NCBI RefSeq assembly: GCF_000765745.2
Contig: NZ_JRPC02000001.1
Span: forward strand, 62,001 to 126,000
Direction: 5' to 3'
Source: Helicobacter apodemus
Lineage (GTDB): Bacteria > Campylobacterota > Campylobacteria > Campylobacterales > Helicobacteraceae
Length of the DNA: 64,000 bases
Part shown: in pieces, positions 9,986-19,825 of the stretch
Position numbering within the stretch: the stretch's first letter is position 1
How the letters are laid out: every line of letters begins with the position of its first letter
Program-made: the position numbers and the translations under genes
Notes under the pieces: model-generated
Seen by the model: only the letters and a program-made list of their open reading frames with translations
Told to the model about the DNA's origin: nothing
Database searches by the model: none

Positions 9986-10175
9986 AATCTTAGGTTTCTA
10001 CTTTATTTAGGGATACTGATACCAAGATATGTCCTTCCTATTTCTCTAATAGCTTCATTTAAAGACTAAATCACACCAAAATAGGAGGCATTCTTTGTGA
10101 TGTTTTTAATATCCGTGTTTTGACTATTCTTTTCATTGCCTTTAAAATCTACCAAACTTCATAGTATTAATTAAT
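9986..10175 (-). pseudogene. Decayed remnant of a second cytochrome c peroxidase gene (C-terminal part)
   Basis: This stretch is clearly related at the DNA level to 8847-9085, the C-terminal end of the neighbouring peroxidase gene. For example, ATTTCTCTAATAGCTTCATT followed by TAAAGAC occurs in both, as do CTTAGGTTTCT, GATACT.ATACCAAG and CCTTTAAAATC. The copy has point changes, a deletion of about 45 bases near 10000 and a smaller one near 10079, with stops in frame. It covers about the last 80 codons. It is a tandem duplicate, or a paralogue, in advanced decay; no promoter or start remains. Confidence 0.8.
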
Positions 10176-10204
10176 AATTTGTAAGGGGAGGCAAATATCA
10201 TCAT

Positions 10205-12754
10205 TTATTGTAATTCAAAATCAGTGATTAAATTAAAGTTTAAATATCTATAAATAGAATCACTCTTGCCTTGTATTTTATTAGGTATTAGCTCTAAATA
10301 CTCTTCTTTAGTTGGGATTCTGCCAACTAACGCACAAAGTGCGGCTAATTCCGCACTTCCTAAATACACCTTAGCACCTTTCCCCATACGATTATCAAAG
10401 TTTCTTGTAGAGGTTGAAAACACTACCGCATTATCCCTAACCCTTGCTTGATTCCCCATACATAAGCTACAACCGGGCATCTCAATCCTAGCTCCAGCTG
10501 CCCCAAAGAGTGAATAATAGCCCTCTTGTGTTAATCGCTGTGCGTCCATTTTGGTAGGTGGTGCTACCCAAAGTGTGGTAGGAACCATTCCCTCATCCCT
10601 TAAAATCTCCCCTAAAGCACGATAATGCCCGATATTTGTCATACAACTTCCGACAAAAACCTCATCAATTTTATGCGGACGATTAGAATCAGCAAGTATC
10701 TCACTTAGAGTTGCGACATCATCAGGATCATTAGGACAAGCTAAAATAGGCTCTGTAATTTCATTTAAGTTAATCTCAATCACAGCGGCATATTCTGCAT
10801 TAGAATCTGCTTTTAAAAGCACGGGATTATCAATCCATTTTTGCATTTTCTCCGCCCTTCTTTTTAAAGTCTCCGCATTTTGGTAACCAGCTCTTATCAT
10901 TGCCTCAATGAGTGTTATATTAGATTTTAGGTATTCAATAATAGGTTCTTTATCTAAAGCAATACTACAAGCTGCCGCACTCCTCTCCGCACTTGCATCG
11001 CTAAGTTCAAAGGCTTGTTCGACTTTTAGGTAAGGTAAGCCCTCTATTTCTAAAATTTTTCCACTAAAGATATTTTTCTTACCTTGTTTAGCAACGGTTA
11101 ATAAGCCCTGCTTAATGGCATAATAAGGGATAGCATTCACTAAATCCCTCAAGGTAATACCAGGTTGCAATTCTCCACTAAATCTAACAAGCACCGATTC
11201 AGGCATATCAAGGGGCATAGAACCAGTAACAGCGGCAAAGGCTACTAAACCACTACCAGCAGGAAAGCTAATACCGATAGGAAAACGCGTATGAGAATCC
11301 CCTCCAGTCCCGATAGTATCAGGTAACACCATACGATTAAGCCAAGAATGGATAACCCCATCACCGGGCTTTAAAACCACCCCACCGCGACTACTCATAA
11401 ATTGTGGTAAAGTTGCTTGAAGATTCACATCAGCAGGTTTTGGATAGGCTGCGGTATGGCAAAAGCTTTGTAAAACAAAATCCGCACTAAATCCCAAAGA
11501 TGCAAGCTCTTTAATCTCATCCCTTGTCATAGCCCCTGTAGTATCTTGACTCCCAACAGTGGTAACTAATGGCTCACAATAAGTTCCAGGCAACACACCC
11601 TCTACTCCACAAGCTCTACCTACCATTTTTTGTGCTAAAGTATAGCCTTTTGCTTGAGAGTTAGAAACTAAAGGTTTAGTGAAAATATCCTCTTTTGGCA
11701 TTCCTAAAGCCTCTCTAGCCTTAGTAGTTAAACCTCTACCAATAATAAGATTAATTCTACCCCCTGCCCTTATCTCATCGGGTAAGGTATTAGGCTTTAA
11801 ATCAAACTTTGAAACCACTTGATTATTTTTATGGATTTCACCTTTAAAAGGATAAATATCAATAATATCCCCCTCTTTTAAATCTAGCACTGGGGCTACA
11901 ATAGGCAAACAACCACTATCTTCACAGGTATTAAAGAAAATAGGAGCAACAACACTACCAATCACTAAACCACCCGCTTTTTTATTAGGTATATAAGGTA
12001 TCTCCCTACCCATATGCCATACTAAGGAATTACAAGCAGATTTTCTGGAGCTACCTGTCCCTATAACATCTCCGACATAAACTAAAGGATAACCTTTCTT
12101 TTTTAATTCTTCAATCCTTTCAAACGCATTTTGTGTGCGATTTTTTAGCATTGCTTGTGCGTGAAGGGGTATATCACTACGCGTAAATGCATCACTAGCA
12201 GGGCTTAAATCATCCGTATTCGTTTCTCCATCAATCTTAAAAACAACAGCGGTAATTTTCTGTGCTAAAGGCTCTTTGCTTAAAAACCACTCCGCATTTG
12301 CCCAAGATTCCAAAACCTCTTTAGCATAAATATTATTTTTACTTAATGTTACAATATCATTAAAAGCATCATAAACTAATAAGGTGTGCTTTAGTGCATT
12401 AGCAGCTGCTTTGGCAATTTGTGAATCTTCGCTTTTAAGGGCATTAAACAAAGGATAGATATTATATCCTCCTAGCATACTCCCTAATAATTCAATGGCA
12501 AGTATTTTAGAAATCCCTTTAATAGAAATTTTTCCCTCTACAATCTCATTTAAAAATTCAGCTTTAATCTTTGCAGCTTCATCAACACCTGGTGCTACAC
12601 GATGTGAGAGTAATTCTACTAATTCCTCTACCCTTTCTCCCTTTTTTAATAAATCAATCACTTCACTTACCTGCTCTTGCGTTAGGGGAAGAGGTGGGAT
12701 ATTTTGTTTAGCTCTTTGTTTGACTTGTTCTTGGTATTTTTCAAAAAAACTCAT
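10205..12754 (-). CDS. acnB: Aconitate hydratase B
   Basis: Iron-sulfur enzyme of the citric acid cycle that converts citrate to isocitrate in the cytoplasm. The sequence has the AcnB domain order: an N-terminal HEAT-like region, then the swivel domain ([11 protein letters not shown] near residue 180), then the catalytic domains. The cluster cysteines are visible in [10 protein letters not shown] and in [13 protein letters not shown] near the C-terminus. The start at 12754 ([11 protein letters not shown], preceded by AAGGAG) is preferred over an upstream ATG at 12799 because it matches the family N-terminus; this gives 849 residues, normal for AcnB. Confidence 0.96.
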   Translation of the reverse strand: MSFFEKYQEQVKQRAKQNIPPLPLTQEQVSEVIDLLKKGERVEELVELLSHRVAPGVDEAAKIKAEFLNEIVEGKISIKGISKILAIELLGSMLGGYNIYPLFNALKSEDSQIAKAAANALKHTLLVYDAFNDIVTLSKNNIYAKEVLESWANAEWFLSKEPLAQKITAVVFKIDGETNTDDLSPASDAFTRSDIPLHAQAMLKNRTQNAFERIEELKKKGYPLVYVGDVIGTGSSRKSACNSLVWHMGREIPYIPNKKAGGLVIGSVVAPIFFNTCEDSGCLPIVAPVLDLKEGDIIDIYPFKGEIHKNNQVVSKFDLKPNTLPDEIRAGGRINLIIGRGLTTKAREALGMPKEDIFTKPLVSNSQAKGYTLAQKMVGRACGVEGVLPGTYCEPLVTTVGSQDTTGAMTRDEIKELASLGFSADFVLQSFCHTAAYPKPADVNLQATLPQFMSSRGGVVLKPGDGVIHSWLNRMVLPDTIGTGGDSHTRFPIGISFPAGSGLVAFAAVTGSMPLDMPESVLVRFSGELQPGITLRDLVNAIPYYAIKQGLLTVAKQGKKNIFSGKILEIEGLPYLKVEQAFELSDASAERSAAACSIALDKEPIIEYLKSNITLIEAMIRAGYQNAETLKRRAEKMQKWIDNPVLLKADSNAEYAAVIEINLNEITEPILACPNDPDDVATLSEILADSNRPHKIDEVFVGSCMTNIGHYRALGEILRDEGMVPTTLWVAPPTKMDAQRLTQEGYYSLFGAAGARIEMPGCSLCMGNQARVRDNAVVFSTSTRNFDNRMGKGAKVYLGSAELAALCALVGRIPTKEEYLELIPNKIQGKSDSIYRYLNFNLITDFELQ

Positions 12755-12913
12755 TATCATCTCCTTATTAAAATCATTATTATTTGTAAGTAAAATCATA
12801 CAAAATTTTTGGATAAATATTTTTTAAACTTTAAGATATTTTTGAATTTGTTTCATTCTTAACACAACATAAATAGCTAAAAAAGATTTTTACAAAGAAT
12901 TTTTTCTTCAATA

Positions 12914-12943
12914 TTGACAAAGCAAGATAAATTATGATAGTAT
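12914..12943 (+). promoter_or_regulatory. Probable sigma-70-type promoter of cysK
   Basis: TTGACA at 12914-12919 and TAGTAT at 12938-12943 are separated by 18 bases, about 50 bases before the cysK ATG. The close repeats TTTACACTAA and TTTACACTAAC lie between promoter and ribosome site. A match to the -35 consensus is uncommon in this class, so it is noted with moderate confidence. Confidence 0.5.
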
Positions 12944-12994
12944 GTTACGCTTTTACACTAATTTACATTTACACTAACTAAAATAGGAGAATAA

Positions 12995-13915
12995 ATGAAA
13001 GTTGCAGAATCTATTACACAAATAATTGGTAACACCCCTTTATTAAAATTACAACATTTATCCAAAGAATGCAATGCAAATATTTATGGAAAATGTGAGT
13101 TTTTAAACCCTAGTGGCTCTGTTAAAGATAGAATTGGGCTAGGAATGATTGAAGATGCACTCCAAAAAGGAATTATTACTAAAGATACAACACTCATCGA
13201 ACCAACAAGCGGAAATACAGGAATCGCCCTTGCTAGTATCTGTGCTTCAAAAGGGATTAAACTTATTTTAACAATGCCAAGCTCAATGAGTATTGAGCGT
13301 AGAAAATTACTAAGCATTTTAGGGGCTACTTTAGAGCTTACTCCCGCAGAATTAGGGATGAAAGGGGCTGTAAATAAAGCCCTAGAGTTACAACAAACAA
13401 TCCCTAATAGCCTTATCTTACAACAATTCCAAAACCCCTCTAACCCTGCTTTTCACAAAAGAACCACTGCGGTAGAAATACTAGAAGCCTTAGATAATAA
13501 AATTGATATTTTCATTAGTGCTGTAGGGACAGGTGGGACACTAACAGGGGTGGGCGAAGTCTTAAAATCTAAAGTCCCTAATGCTAAAGTAATAGCCGTA
13601 GAACCTATTAACTCCCCTGTTATTAGCGGAGGACAACCCGGACCCCATAAAATACAAGGTATTGGAGCAGGATTTATACCTGAAACCTTAGACACCAGCC
13701 TTATTGATGAAGTCTTAAAAGTCGATGCACAATGGGCTATGGAAGAATCAAGAAAAGTTGCTAAATGCGAGGGTATTTTTGTAGGAATCTCCACAGGGGC
13801 TAATCTATGGGCGGCAAGAGAAATGGCGAAAAAATACCCTAATACCAACATTGTTACGATTCTTTGTGATACCGGTGAGCGGTATTTAAGCACAGAATTA
13901 TTTGATAATCTCTAA
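12995..13915 (+). CDS. cysK: Cysteine synthase A (O-acetylserine sulfhydrylase)
   Basis: PLP enzyme that makes L-cysteine from O-acetylserine and sulfide in the cytoplasm. The PLP lysine is K44 in NPSGSVKDRIG, the substrate loop is TSGNTGIAL near residue 70, and the phosphate-binding loop GTGGTLTGVG lies near residue 178. The 306-residue length is standard. The gene has an AGGAG site and its own promoter. It converges with truA, and the two stop regions overlap by four bases. Confidence 0.95.
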   Translation: MKVAESITQIIGNTPLLKLQHLSKECNANIYGKCEFLNPSGSVKDRIGLGMIEDALQKGIITKDTTLIEPTSGNTGIALASICASKGIKLILTMPSSMSIERRKLLSILGATLELTPAELGMKGAVNKALELQQTIPNSLILQQFQNPSNPAFHKRTTAVEILEALDNKIDIFISAVGTGGTLTGVGEVLKSKVPNAKVIAVEPINSPVISGGQPGPHKIQGIGAGFIPETLDTSLIDEVLKVDAQWAMEESRKVAKCEGIFVGISTGANLWAAREMAKKYPNTNIVTILCDTGERYLSTELFDNL

Positions 13916-14631
13916 TACACAACAGAACTTAAAAACAAACCCCCAGGAGGTGCGGGGATTTTAAAAATCTCCTCCGCTTCTAATTGCCTCTTTAAATCCC
14001 CTAAAGTAAGTTTTCCCTTATCTATTTCTAACAAAAACCCTACCATTAAACGAATCTGTGAGCGTAAAAAACTATTGCCTAAGAAAGATAAAATATAAAA
14101 ATCCCTGCTTTGAATGAGTTTTACACGATAAATTTCACGCCAACAATACTTACTACCAGCACCCCCTTTTTTGCTGAAAGCTTGAAAGTTATGCCTCCCA
14201 ACCAAATAAGCCATAGCCTCTTGCAATAAAGCCTCATTTTTTATCTTATGATGATACGAAAAAACAGAATAAAAGGGAGAATAATGCTTAGATAATACAT
14301 AGCAATACCCCCTTCTTTTTGCACTAAAACGAGCATTGAAATTTTTACTTACCTCCCAAATTTGCTTAATTTTAATATGCGGATAAAGTTTAGTGTTTAA
14401 AAGATTTTTTAACTGCTCTAAGTGACTATGAAAGGCAGGTATATCTAAAGAAATCACTTGAGCAGTTGCATGCACTCCTTTATCTGTCCTACCACTCCCT
14501 ACAAAAGGACTAAAAATACCTACACTCTCAAAGGCTTTTTTGAGTGTATTGCTAATAGTATGCTTTTGGCTTTGGCTTTGAAACCCAAAGAACATAGAAC
14601 CATTATAAGAAATTTTCATTGCTACAAACAT
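13912..14631 (-). CDS. truA: tRNA pseudouridine(38-40) synthase TruA
   Basis: Modifies uridines 38-40 in the anticodon arm of many tRNAs. The catalytic aspartate is D50 in GSGRTDKGVHA, and the GRHNFQAFSKKG block and the LRSQIRLMVG motif are present. The product has 239 residues; translation may begin at Met5 (MKISYNG), which matches other TruA starts better. It shares one base with the preceding permease gene at 14631, so the pair is probably cotranscribed, as in C. jejuni. Confidence 0.95.
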   Translation of the reverse strand: MFVAMKISYNGSMFFGFQSQSQKHTISNTLKKAFESVGIFSPFVGSGRTDKGVHATAQVISLDIPAFHSHLEQLKNLLNTKLYPHIKIKQIWEVSKNFNARFSAKRRGYCYVLSKHYSPFYSVFSYHHKIKNEALLQEAMAYLVGRHNFQAFSKKGGAGSKYCWREIYRVKLIQSRDFYILSFLGNSFLRSQIRLMVGFLLEIDKGKLTLGDLKRQLEAEEIFKIPAPPGGLFLSSVVY

Positions 14632-15665
14632 TAATAATATCTACTTATCCACTTCCTATAACCCCAATACCCCAGAATAAACCAAGCCACAGGAATCACT
14701 GCTATACCCAACAAAGGGAATGTATTTGCCACCAAATAGACTAAACCATAAAAAATCGCCACTACTACCATAATCTGTAAGATAGTCCAATTTTTTTGGT
14801 AACGTGGATTTTTAATCCCCAAAAGAGGAAAATAAAAAAGACTCATTAGAGGAAATAAAGAGATTAAAATATACATCGCAAGATTGCGTAATACTCTTTT
14901 TTGTTTATCATTAGGATAAAAAGCCTGCCTCCAATACTCTACAACTCCAAGATTTAAATCACTAATATAGCCTACACTATTGCGTAAAATGAGCTTTTGA
15001 AATTCAATCCTCTCTATCATCTCACTAGCTTTTTCTAAGCGATAAACTTGCCCATTACTTAATATTGCTTCCATAACCCCTAGATAATTCATAATTTTTG
15101 CTTCCTTAGCAAAGATTAACCCTCTTTCTTTTTCAAGAGAGAGCAAAACAATATTTTCATAAACATTTTCATCTTGTCTATTTTTCTCTATATAAACCAA
15201 CCAATTCCCAAGTTTTTGCCCAAACTCTCCAGCTTGTAAATTAATATTAATATCATTTTTTCTCTCCTCTAAAAACCTTTTATAAAACAAATCACTTAAA
15301 GGTATCAAAACTAAAGAAAGGATAGAGAGACTAAAAGTTGCCAAAAACGCAATAGGTAAAAATATATTCACAATCTCTTTAGGATTCATCCCTAAAGCAA
15401 ATAAAACAGGAAGTTCATAATCAAAACTAAGACGCGAAAGACAAAGCACACAAGCCACAAAAAAGCTCAAAGGAATCACAAAAAACATCATAATAGGAAG
15501 CGTATAAAAATAAAGAGAGAATAATTCAAAAAATCCTATTTTAACGATAAAAGTAACCTCTGCGATACGAATAAATACAATCACAGAAGCGATAAAAAAC
15601 AAAACTAAAAAAATAGGGAAAAAAAATTGTGCGAAACTTTGAAACAAGAAATTTTTAACTCTCAA
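14631..15665 (-). CDS. LptF/LptG-family lipopolysaccharide export permease (TTG start)
   Basis: Inner-membrane protein of the YjgP/YjgQ family, which partners with LptB and the Lpt bridge to extract lipopolysaccharide from the inner membrane. The 344-residue product has two hydrophobic blocks: three transmembrane helices in residues 10-120 and three in the last 90 residues. Between them is a periplasmic domain. Family length and topology agree. The frame begins with TTG at 15665 (MRVKNFLFQSF); no ATG is better placed. Whether it is the LptF or the LptG partner cannot be settled without alignment. Linked to truA. Confidence 0.85.
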   Translation of the reverse strand: MRVKNFLFQSFAQFFFPIFLVLFFIASVIVFIRIAEVTFIVKIGFFELFSLYFYTLPIMMFFVIPLSFFVACVLCLSRLSFDYELPVLFALGMNPKEIVNIFLPIAFLATFSLSILSLVLIPLSDLFYKRFLEERKNDININLQAGEFGQKLGNWLVYIEKNRQDENVYENIVLLSLEKERGLIFAKEAKIMNYLGVMEAILSNGQVYRLEKASEMIERIEFQKLILRNSVGYISDLNLGVVEYWRQAFYPNDKQKRVLRNLAMYILISLFPLMSLFYFPLLGIKNPRYQKNWTILQIMVVVAIFYGLVYLVANTFPLLGIAVIPVAWFILGYWGYRKWISRYY

Positions 15666-15756
15666 AAAATATCCTAAAGGCTTTTTAAAACATTATTTTA
15701 CACAATTTTCAAAAATAAGAGTATAAAATACCAAAAACACAATAAAGTATTAAAGA

Positions 15757-16707
15757 ATGAATATTATTTTTGGTCCTATACATTCCAGACGCTTTGGGGA
15801 ATCCTTAGGCGTTGATTTATCCCCCCAAACTAAGCAATGCAATTATGACTGCTTATATTGCGAATTAGAGGGTAAAAAGGCACAAATGAGTATGCAAGAA
15901 GTGCTAAAGGTGGAGGATATTTTAAAGGCTATTAAAGAAGCGTTAAACACCTATAAACAGATTCAATCTCTCACCATTACAGCCAATGGAGAGCCAACCC
16001 TCTACCCCTATTTATATGAGCTTATGTTAAAGCTAGAGGATATTAAAGGGCACACTCAAACACTCCTTTTAACCAATGGTTCTTTATTATGGGATATAAA
16101 TGTTTCAAGGGCTTGTTTGCTCTTTGATAAAGTCAAGTTTTCACTTGATGCACTCACACAAGCAACATTTAAAAAAATCGATAGACCCATTAAAAACATA
16201 GATTTAGAAAAAATCTTACAAGGAATCTACCAATTTAGTGCCGATTTTAGCGGGGAGCTTTATGCGGAGATTTTATTTGTAAAAGGCATTAATGATACCA
16301 TTTTAGAAGCACAAAAAATGGCGAGATTCCTTGCCCCGATGCGGCTTAAAAGGCTTGATATAAGCACCATTGATAGACCACCTGCCTATGCGGTTAAACC
16401 CCTTAGCTTAGAAGAATTACAAAAACTAGCCCAAGTCTTTTATGCCTATAACCTGCCTGTTTCTCTACCCACAAGAATAAATCCTACAAAAGCAAATCCC
16501 ACCGCTACTAAAAGTATAGATTTAAGCCGAGAGCAAATCCTAAAAACCCTTGCCTTGCGTCCAATGAGTAAAGAGGATGTAAAGGGGCTATGGAATAATT
16601 CCACGCAAGATTTATTACAAAACCTCATCAAGGCTAAAGAAGTTATAACAATCTCTCTTAATGGAGTAGAGTTTTATGATTTACCAAAAAACCTGCACCC
16701 AAAATAA
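15757..16707 (+). CDS. Radical SAM protein
   Basis: Binds a [4Fe-4S] cluster through C28, C32 and C35 in QCNYDCLYCE, the CX3CX2C signature of radical SAM enzymes. Further family features are the TITANGEPTLYP segment near residue 73 and LLTNGSLL near residue 110. The protein is 316 residues and belongs to the conserved group with an unknown substrate found across Helicobacter and Campylobacter. The last 60 residues look like a separate helix-turn-helix-like tail (LSREQILKTLALRPMSKEDV). Diverges from the lpt-truA pair. Confidence 0.85.
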   Translation: MNIIFGPIHSRRFGESLGVDLSPQTKQCNYDCLYCELEGKKAQMSMQEVLKVEDILKAIKEALNTYKQIQSLTITANGEPTLYPYLYELMLKLEDIKGHTQTLLLTNGSLLWDINVSRACLLFDKVKFSLDALTQATFKKIDRPIKNIDLEKILQGIYQFSADFSGELYAEILFVKGINDTILEAQKMARFLAPMRLKRLDISTIDRPPAYAVKPLSLEELQKLAQVFYAYNLPVSLPTRINPTKANPTATKSIDLSREQILKTLALRPMSKEDVKGLWNNSTQDLLQNLIKAKEVITISLNGVEFYDLPKNLHPK

Positions 16708-16753
16708 ACTTAATTTTAGTATAATACGCACTTAATTTTATAAAGGAATTTTT

Positions 16754-17845
16754 ATGCTCTTAAGTGAAAATTTAACACAAGCCAAAGAAGGTCAAAGAAT
16801 CTCTGCTAAAGGTTATGCTATCCAAACTAAAGATTCAAACTTTGAAAGTTTTAGCTTCACCCGACACGCATTAGGGGATTATGATGTTTTAATTGAAATT
16901 TATTATGCAGGAATTTGCCATAGTGATATTCATTCTGCAAGGAGCGAATGGCATAAAGGGATTTATCCGATGGTTCCAGGACACGAAATAGCGGGAAAAG
17001 TTGTAGCCATAGGCAAAAAGGTTAGCAAATTTCAAATTGGGGATAATGCAGGGGTTGGCTGTATGGTAAATAGCTGTGGAGAATGTGAATCTTGCAAAAA
17101 ATCCCAAGAACAATTTTGTGAAAATGGCAAAATGGTGCTAACTTATGATTGCAAAGATTGTTTTCATAATAATGAACCTACTTATGGGGGATATTCTAAC
17201 AACATTGTAGTAAGTGAAAAATTTGCTATCAAAGTCCCACAAAATGCCCCATTAGAAAAGGTAGCACCCCTACTTTGTGCAGGAATTACAACCTATTCCC
17301 CCTTAAAATTTAGCCAAGTGAAGAAAGGTGATAAAGTTGGTGTAGCAGGATTTGGTGGGCTTGGGATGATGGCGGTTAAATATGCGATAAAAATGGGAGC
17401 AGAAGTTTCTATTTTTGCTAGAAACAAAAAGAAAGAAAAGGAAGCATTAGCTATGGGGGCAAAAGCTCTTTATGATTCTACTTCCGACATACAAGAACGA
17501 TTTAACCTCATCATCTCCACTATTCCTACTGCCTATAATCCAATGGAATATGTAAATTTACTCAAATATGGTGGAGAGTTGGCTATTGTAGGGCTTCCCC
17601 CTACTAATGAAAGCGTCAAAACAGATATGACAAGGCTAATCTTTAATGCAGGAAAAAAGGTTTATGGCTCTATGATAGGAGGGATTAAAGAAACGCAAGA
17701 AATGCTTGATTTTTCACTACAACACCAAATTTATCCAGAAATAGAAATTATTAGGGCTAATGAAATTGATAAAGCCTATACAAACCTCACCAATGGCAAG
17801 GCAAAATTTCGTTATGTTATTGATATGAATACCCTAGAATCTTAA
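16754..17845 (+). CDS. Zinc-dependent alcohol dehydrogenase, cinnamyl-alcohol-dehydrogenase type
   Basis: Medium-chain NAD(P)-dependent dehydrogenase that probably reduces aldehydes. The catalytic zinc site is C55 with H77 and E78 (GICHSD, PGHE). The structural zinc cysteines are C108, C111, C114 and C122. The cofactor loop GFGGLGMMAV is near residue 194. At 363 residues it resembles the YahK/CAD group, which prefers NADPH. An N-terminal extension of about 18 residues precedes the usual start region. Single gene with its own AAGGA ribosome site; the physiological substrate is unknown. Confidence 0.9.
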   Translation: MLLSENLTQAKEGQRISAKGYAIQTKDSNFESFSFTRHALGDYDVLIEIYYAGICHSDIHSARSEWHKGIYPMVPGHEIAGKVVAIGKKVSKFQIGDNAGVGCMVNSCGECESCKKSQEQFCENGKMVLTYDCKDCFHNNEPTYGGYSNNIVVSEKFAIKVPQNAPLEKVAPLLCAGITTYSPLKFSQVKKGDKVGVAGFGGLGMMAVKYAIKMGAEVSIFARNKKKEKEALAMGAKALYDSTSDIQERFNLIISTIPTAYNPMEYVNLLKYGGELAIVGLPPTNESVKTDMTRLIFNAGKKVYGSMIGGIKETQEMLDFSLQHQIYPEIEIIRANEIDKAYTNLTNGKAKFRYVIDMNTLES

Positions 17846-17999
17846 GGTTATTTGGGATTTAAAGAAATAAAAATCTCTTTAATACCATAAAAATCCCTTA
17901 TTTCATAAATAAAGCTTACATTTTTTACTAAAACACCAAAATATTTGATGACTTTTGGGTAAAAAAGTAACTTTATCTTATTAAAAATTTTAAATTTTT

Positions 18000-18042
18000 T
18001 ATAAATACGATATGTATTTATACTTATATTGTATAATACAAT
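18000..18042 (+). promoter_or_regulatory. Promoter with two dyad symmetries upstream of the ABC/OsmC operon
   Basis: TATAAT at 18032-18037 is a perfect -10 box about 35 bases before the first gene. It lies inside the palindrome ATTGTAT-A-ATACAAT (18028-18042). Immediately upstream is a second perfect inverted repeat, TATAAATAC and GTATTTATA with a five-base centre (18000-18022), covering the -35 position. Two dyads over one promoter look like operator sites for a dimeric regulator, although AT-rich DNA yields chance palindromes easily. Confidence 0.55.
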
Positions 18043-18071
18043 CATTCTAAATAAATTATAAAGGATTTTTT

Positions 18072-19058
18072 ATGCACAGAAGAAAATTTTTACATCTTGC
18101 CAACACATTCTTCTTAAGCCTTAGTGGGCTAAATGCGCTCAATGCTAAAGATATAACAATAGACTTTAAGGGCATTAAAATTGGTTATTTACCTATAACT
18201 GACCATTTATTGATTATTGCTAAAACTTTTAGAAATGCTAACTTTATACCTATTAAATTTGCATCTTGGAGTGATTTAAGTGAAGCCCTGCGCACTAAAA
18301 GTATTGATGGAGCTTTTATTCTAACACCCTTAGCACTTAAACTTGCTTCACAAAAAGTCAAGATTAAAGCTATTTTAGCAGCCCATAGAAATGGTTCTGC
18401 CCTCATTGTTAAAAAAGGATTAATACAAGAAAACAATCAACCCCATATTCGCTCATTAAAGGGGTTAAAAATTGCTATTCCTAGCAGGTTTTCTACACAT
18501 TATTTACTCCTAGCAGACCTTTTATCTCAAAGCAACCTTACCCCAAATGATATAAAACTTATTGATATGTCCCCACCAGAAATGGTTTCTGCCCTAAAGA
18601 ACAAAAGCATTGATGGTTTTATCGTGGCAGAACCCTTTGGCATTGCAGCACAAACCAATAATATTGGGGATCTTTTTATCCTCTCTAAAGATATTATTCC
18701 TAATCATATTTGCTGCTTACTAACCTTTCATACAGAAGTTTTACAAAATCAAAAACAAGCCATTATGGCAATCACTAAGGATTTCCTAGAAACTGCTTTG
18801 TTTATACAAAAACAACCCCAAAAAGCAGCAGATCTTTCCACGAAATTTTTAGGACAAAGACCCGCTTTAATACAAAATTTATTACTCCAAAATGATAGAG
18901 TTATATACAATAATCTCGCTATTAAAGAGGAGGATATTACAAGGACACTTTTAGATATGCAAAAATACAAAATAGAAAATCTTCACCAAAATTTTGAAGA
19001 ATTTGTAGATTCTAACTTTATTCAAAATGCTTTTTATGAGAGCTTAGAAAATGAATAG
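18072..19058 (+). CDS. ABC transporter substrate-binding protein, NrtA/SsuA (NMT1) family
   Basis: Periplasmic solute-binding protein of a nitrate/sulfonate/bicarbonate-type importer. The 328-residue product starts MHRRKFLHLANTFFLSLSG, which resembles a twin-arginine signal followed by a short hydrophobic core. The mature part has the family landmarks GYLPITDHLLIIAKTF, the ASWSDLSEALRTKSIDGAF block and HRNGSALIV, which are closest in style to NrtA/CmpA. It overlaps the permease gene by eight bases. The ligand is not evident; the downstream OsmC-like and flavoprotein genes suggest an organic (perhaps organosulfur) compound rather than nitrate. That last point is inference. Confidence 0.85.
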   Translation: MHRRKFLHLANTFFLSLSGLNALNAKDITIDFKGIKIGYLPITDHLLIIAKTFRNANFIPIKFASWSDLSEALRTKSIDGAFILTPLALKLASQKVKIKAILAAHRNGSALIVKKGLIQENNQPHIRSLKGLKIAIPSRFSTHYLLLADLLSQSNLTPNDIKLIDMSPPEMVSALKNKSIDGFIVAEPFGIAAQTNNIGDLFILSKDIIPNHICCLLTFHTEVLQNQKQAIMAITKDFLETALFIQKQPQKAADLSTKFLGQRPALIQNLLLQNDRVIYNNLAIKEEDITRTLLDMQKYKIENLHQNFEEFVDSNFIQNAFYESLENE

Positions 19059-19815
19059 AAAGAATATTACTTTTAGAATTATATCTTTAATGCTAATTCT
19101 AGGTTTTTTGCTATTTTGGGAATTTAGCACTCATGAAAGCTATTTAGAAGGAGGAGAACTCCCACCTTTTAGCATTGTTTTTCAAACTTTTATAGAATTA
19201 CTCTATAATGGAGTTATTCAAGAATCTATTCTTGCCTCTTTAATCCGCTTTATCTTAGGATTAACCATAGGTTCAACTTTAGGGATTATTTTAGGATTGT
19301 TGCTTGGTAGATTTATCCCTTTAGAAATTACTTTAGAGCCTTTTATACAATTCTTTCGCCCTATCTCCCCTATTGCTTGGCTACCCATTATTGTATTATG
19401 GTTTGGCATTGGAGAAATAGGTGCTATCTTTATCATCGCCTATGCAGTATTTTTCCCAATATTATTACTAAGCATTAGTGGAGTTAGACAAATACAGCCT
19501 ACGCTTTTAATGATGGCTAATAATTTTGGAGCTAGTGAATGGATAATCTTTAAACACATTATTTTACCTGGAACCTTTGTATATATCGCAAGCGGATTAA
19601 AACTTGCCGCCTCAATTGCTTGGATACATCTTGTCGCAGCAGAAATGCTAGGGATTCAAAGTGGGCTTGGCTATCTTATTATTGACGGTAGGAATTTATT
19701 GCGTATAGATATAGTCCTTGTTGCGATGCTATTAATAGGATTTTTAGGTTTTGGACTGCATTATTTATTTTCTATTTTAGAGCGATATATCCGCTCAAAA
19801 CTAGGTAATCTCTAA
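19051..19815 (+). CDS. ABC transporter permease, SsuC/TauC/NrtB type
   Basis: Inner-membrane permease of the importer: 254 residues with about six transmembrane helices. The cytoplasmic coupling loop that contacts the ATPase is recognisable as ANNFGASEWIIFKHIILPG near residue 156. The family block RPISPIAWLPIIVLWFGIG near residue 104 is conserved. The start codon lies inside the end of the binding-protein gene and the ATPase gene follows after ten bases, so all three are one transcript. Confidence 0.9.
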   Translation: MNRKNITFRIISLMLILGFLLFWEFSTHESYLEGGELPPFSIVFQTFIELLYNGVIQESILASLIRFILGLTIGSTLGIILGLLLGRFIPLEITLEPFIQFFRPISPIAWLPIIVLWFGIGEIGAIFIIAYAVFFPILLLSISGVRQIQPTLLMMANNFGASEWIIFKHIILPGTFVYIASGLKLAASIAWIHLVAAEMLGIQSGLGYLIIDGRNLLRIDIVLVAMLLIGFLGFGLHYLFSILERYIRSKLGNL

Positions 19816-19825
19816 AGGATACACA

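Noticed and set aside
12495-12827. 110-codon plus-strand frame opposite acnB
   Set aside because: Shadow of the conserved acnB coding frame; the sequence opposite matches a known family throughout.
17848-18045. 65-codon minus-strand frame between the alcohol dehydrogenase gene and the importer operon
   Set aside because: Very AT-rich, Ile/Lys/Phe/Tyr-biased, no ribosome site, and it covers the dyad-rich promoter of the next operon.
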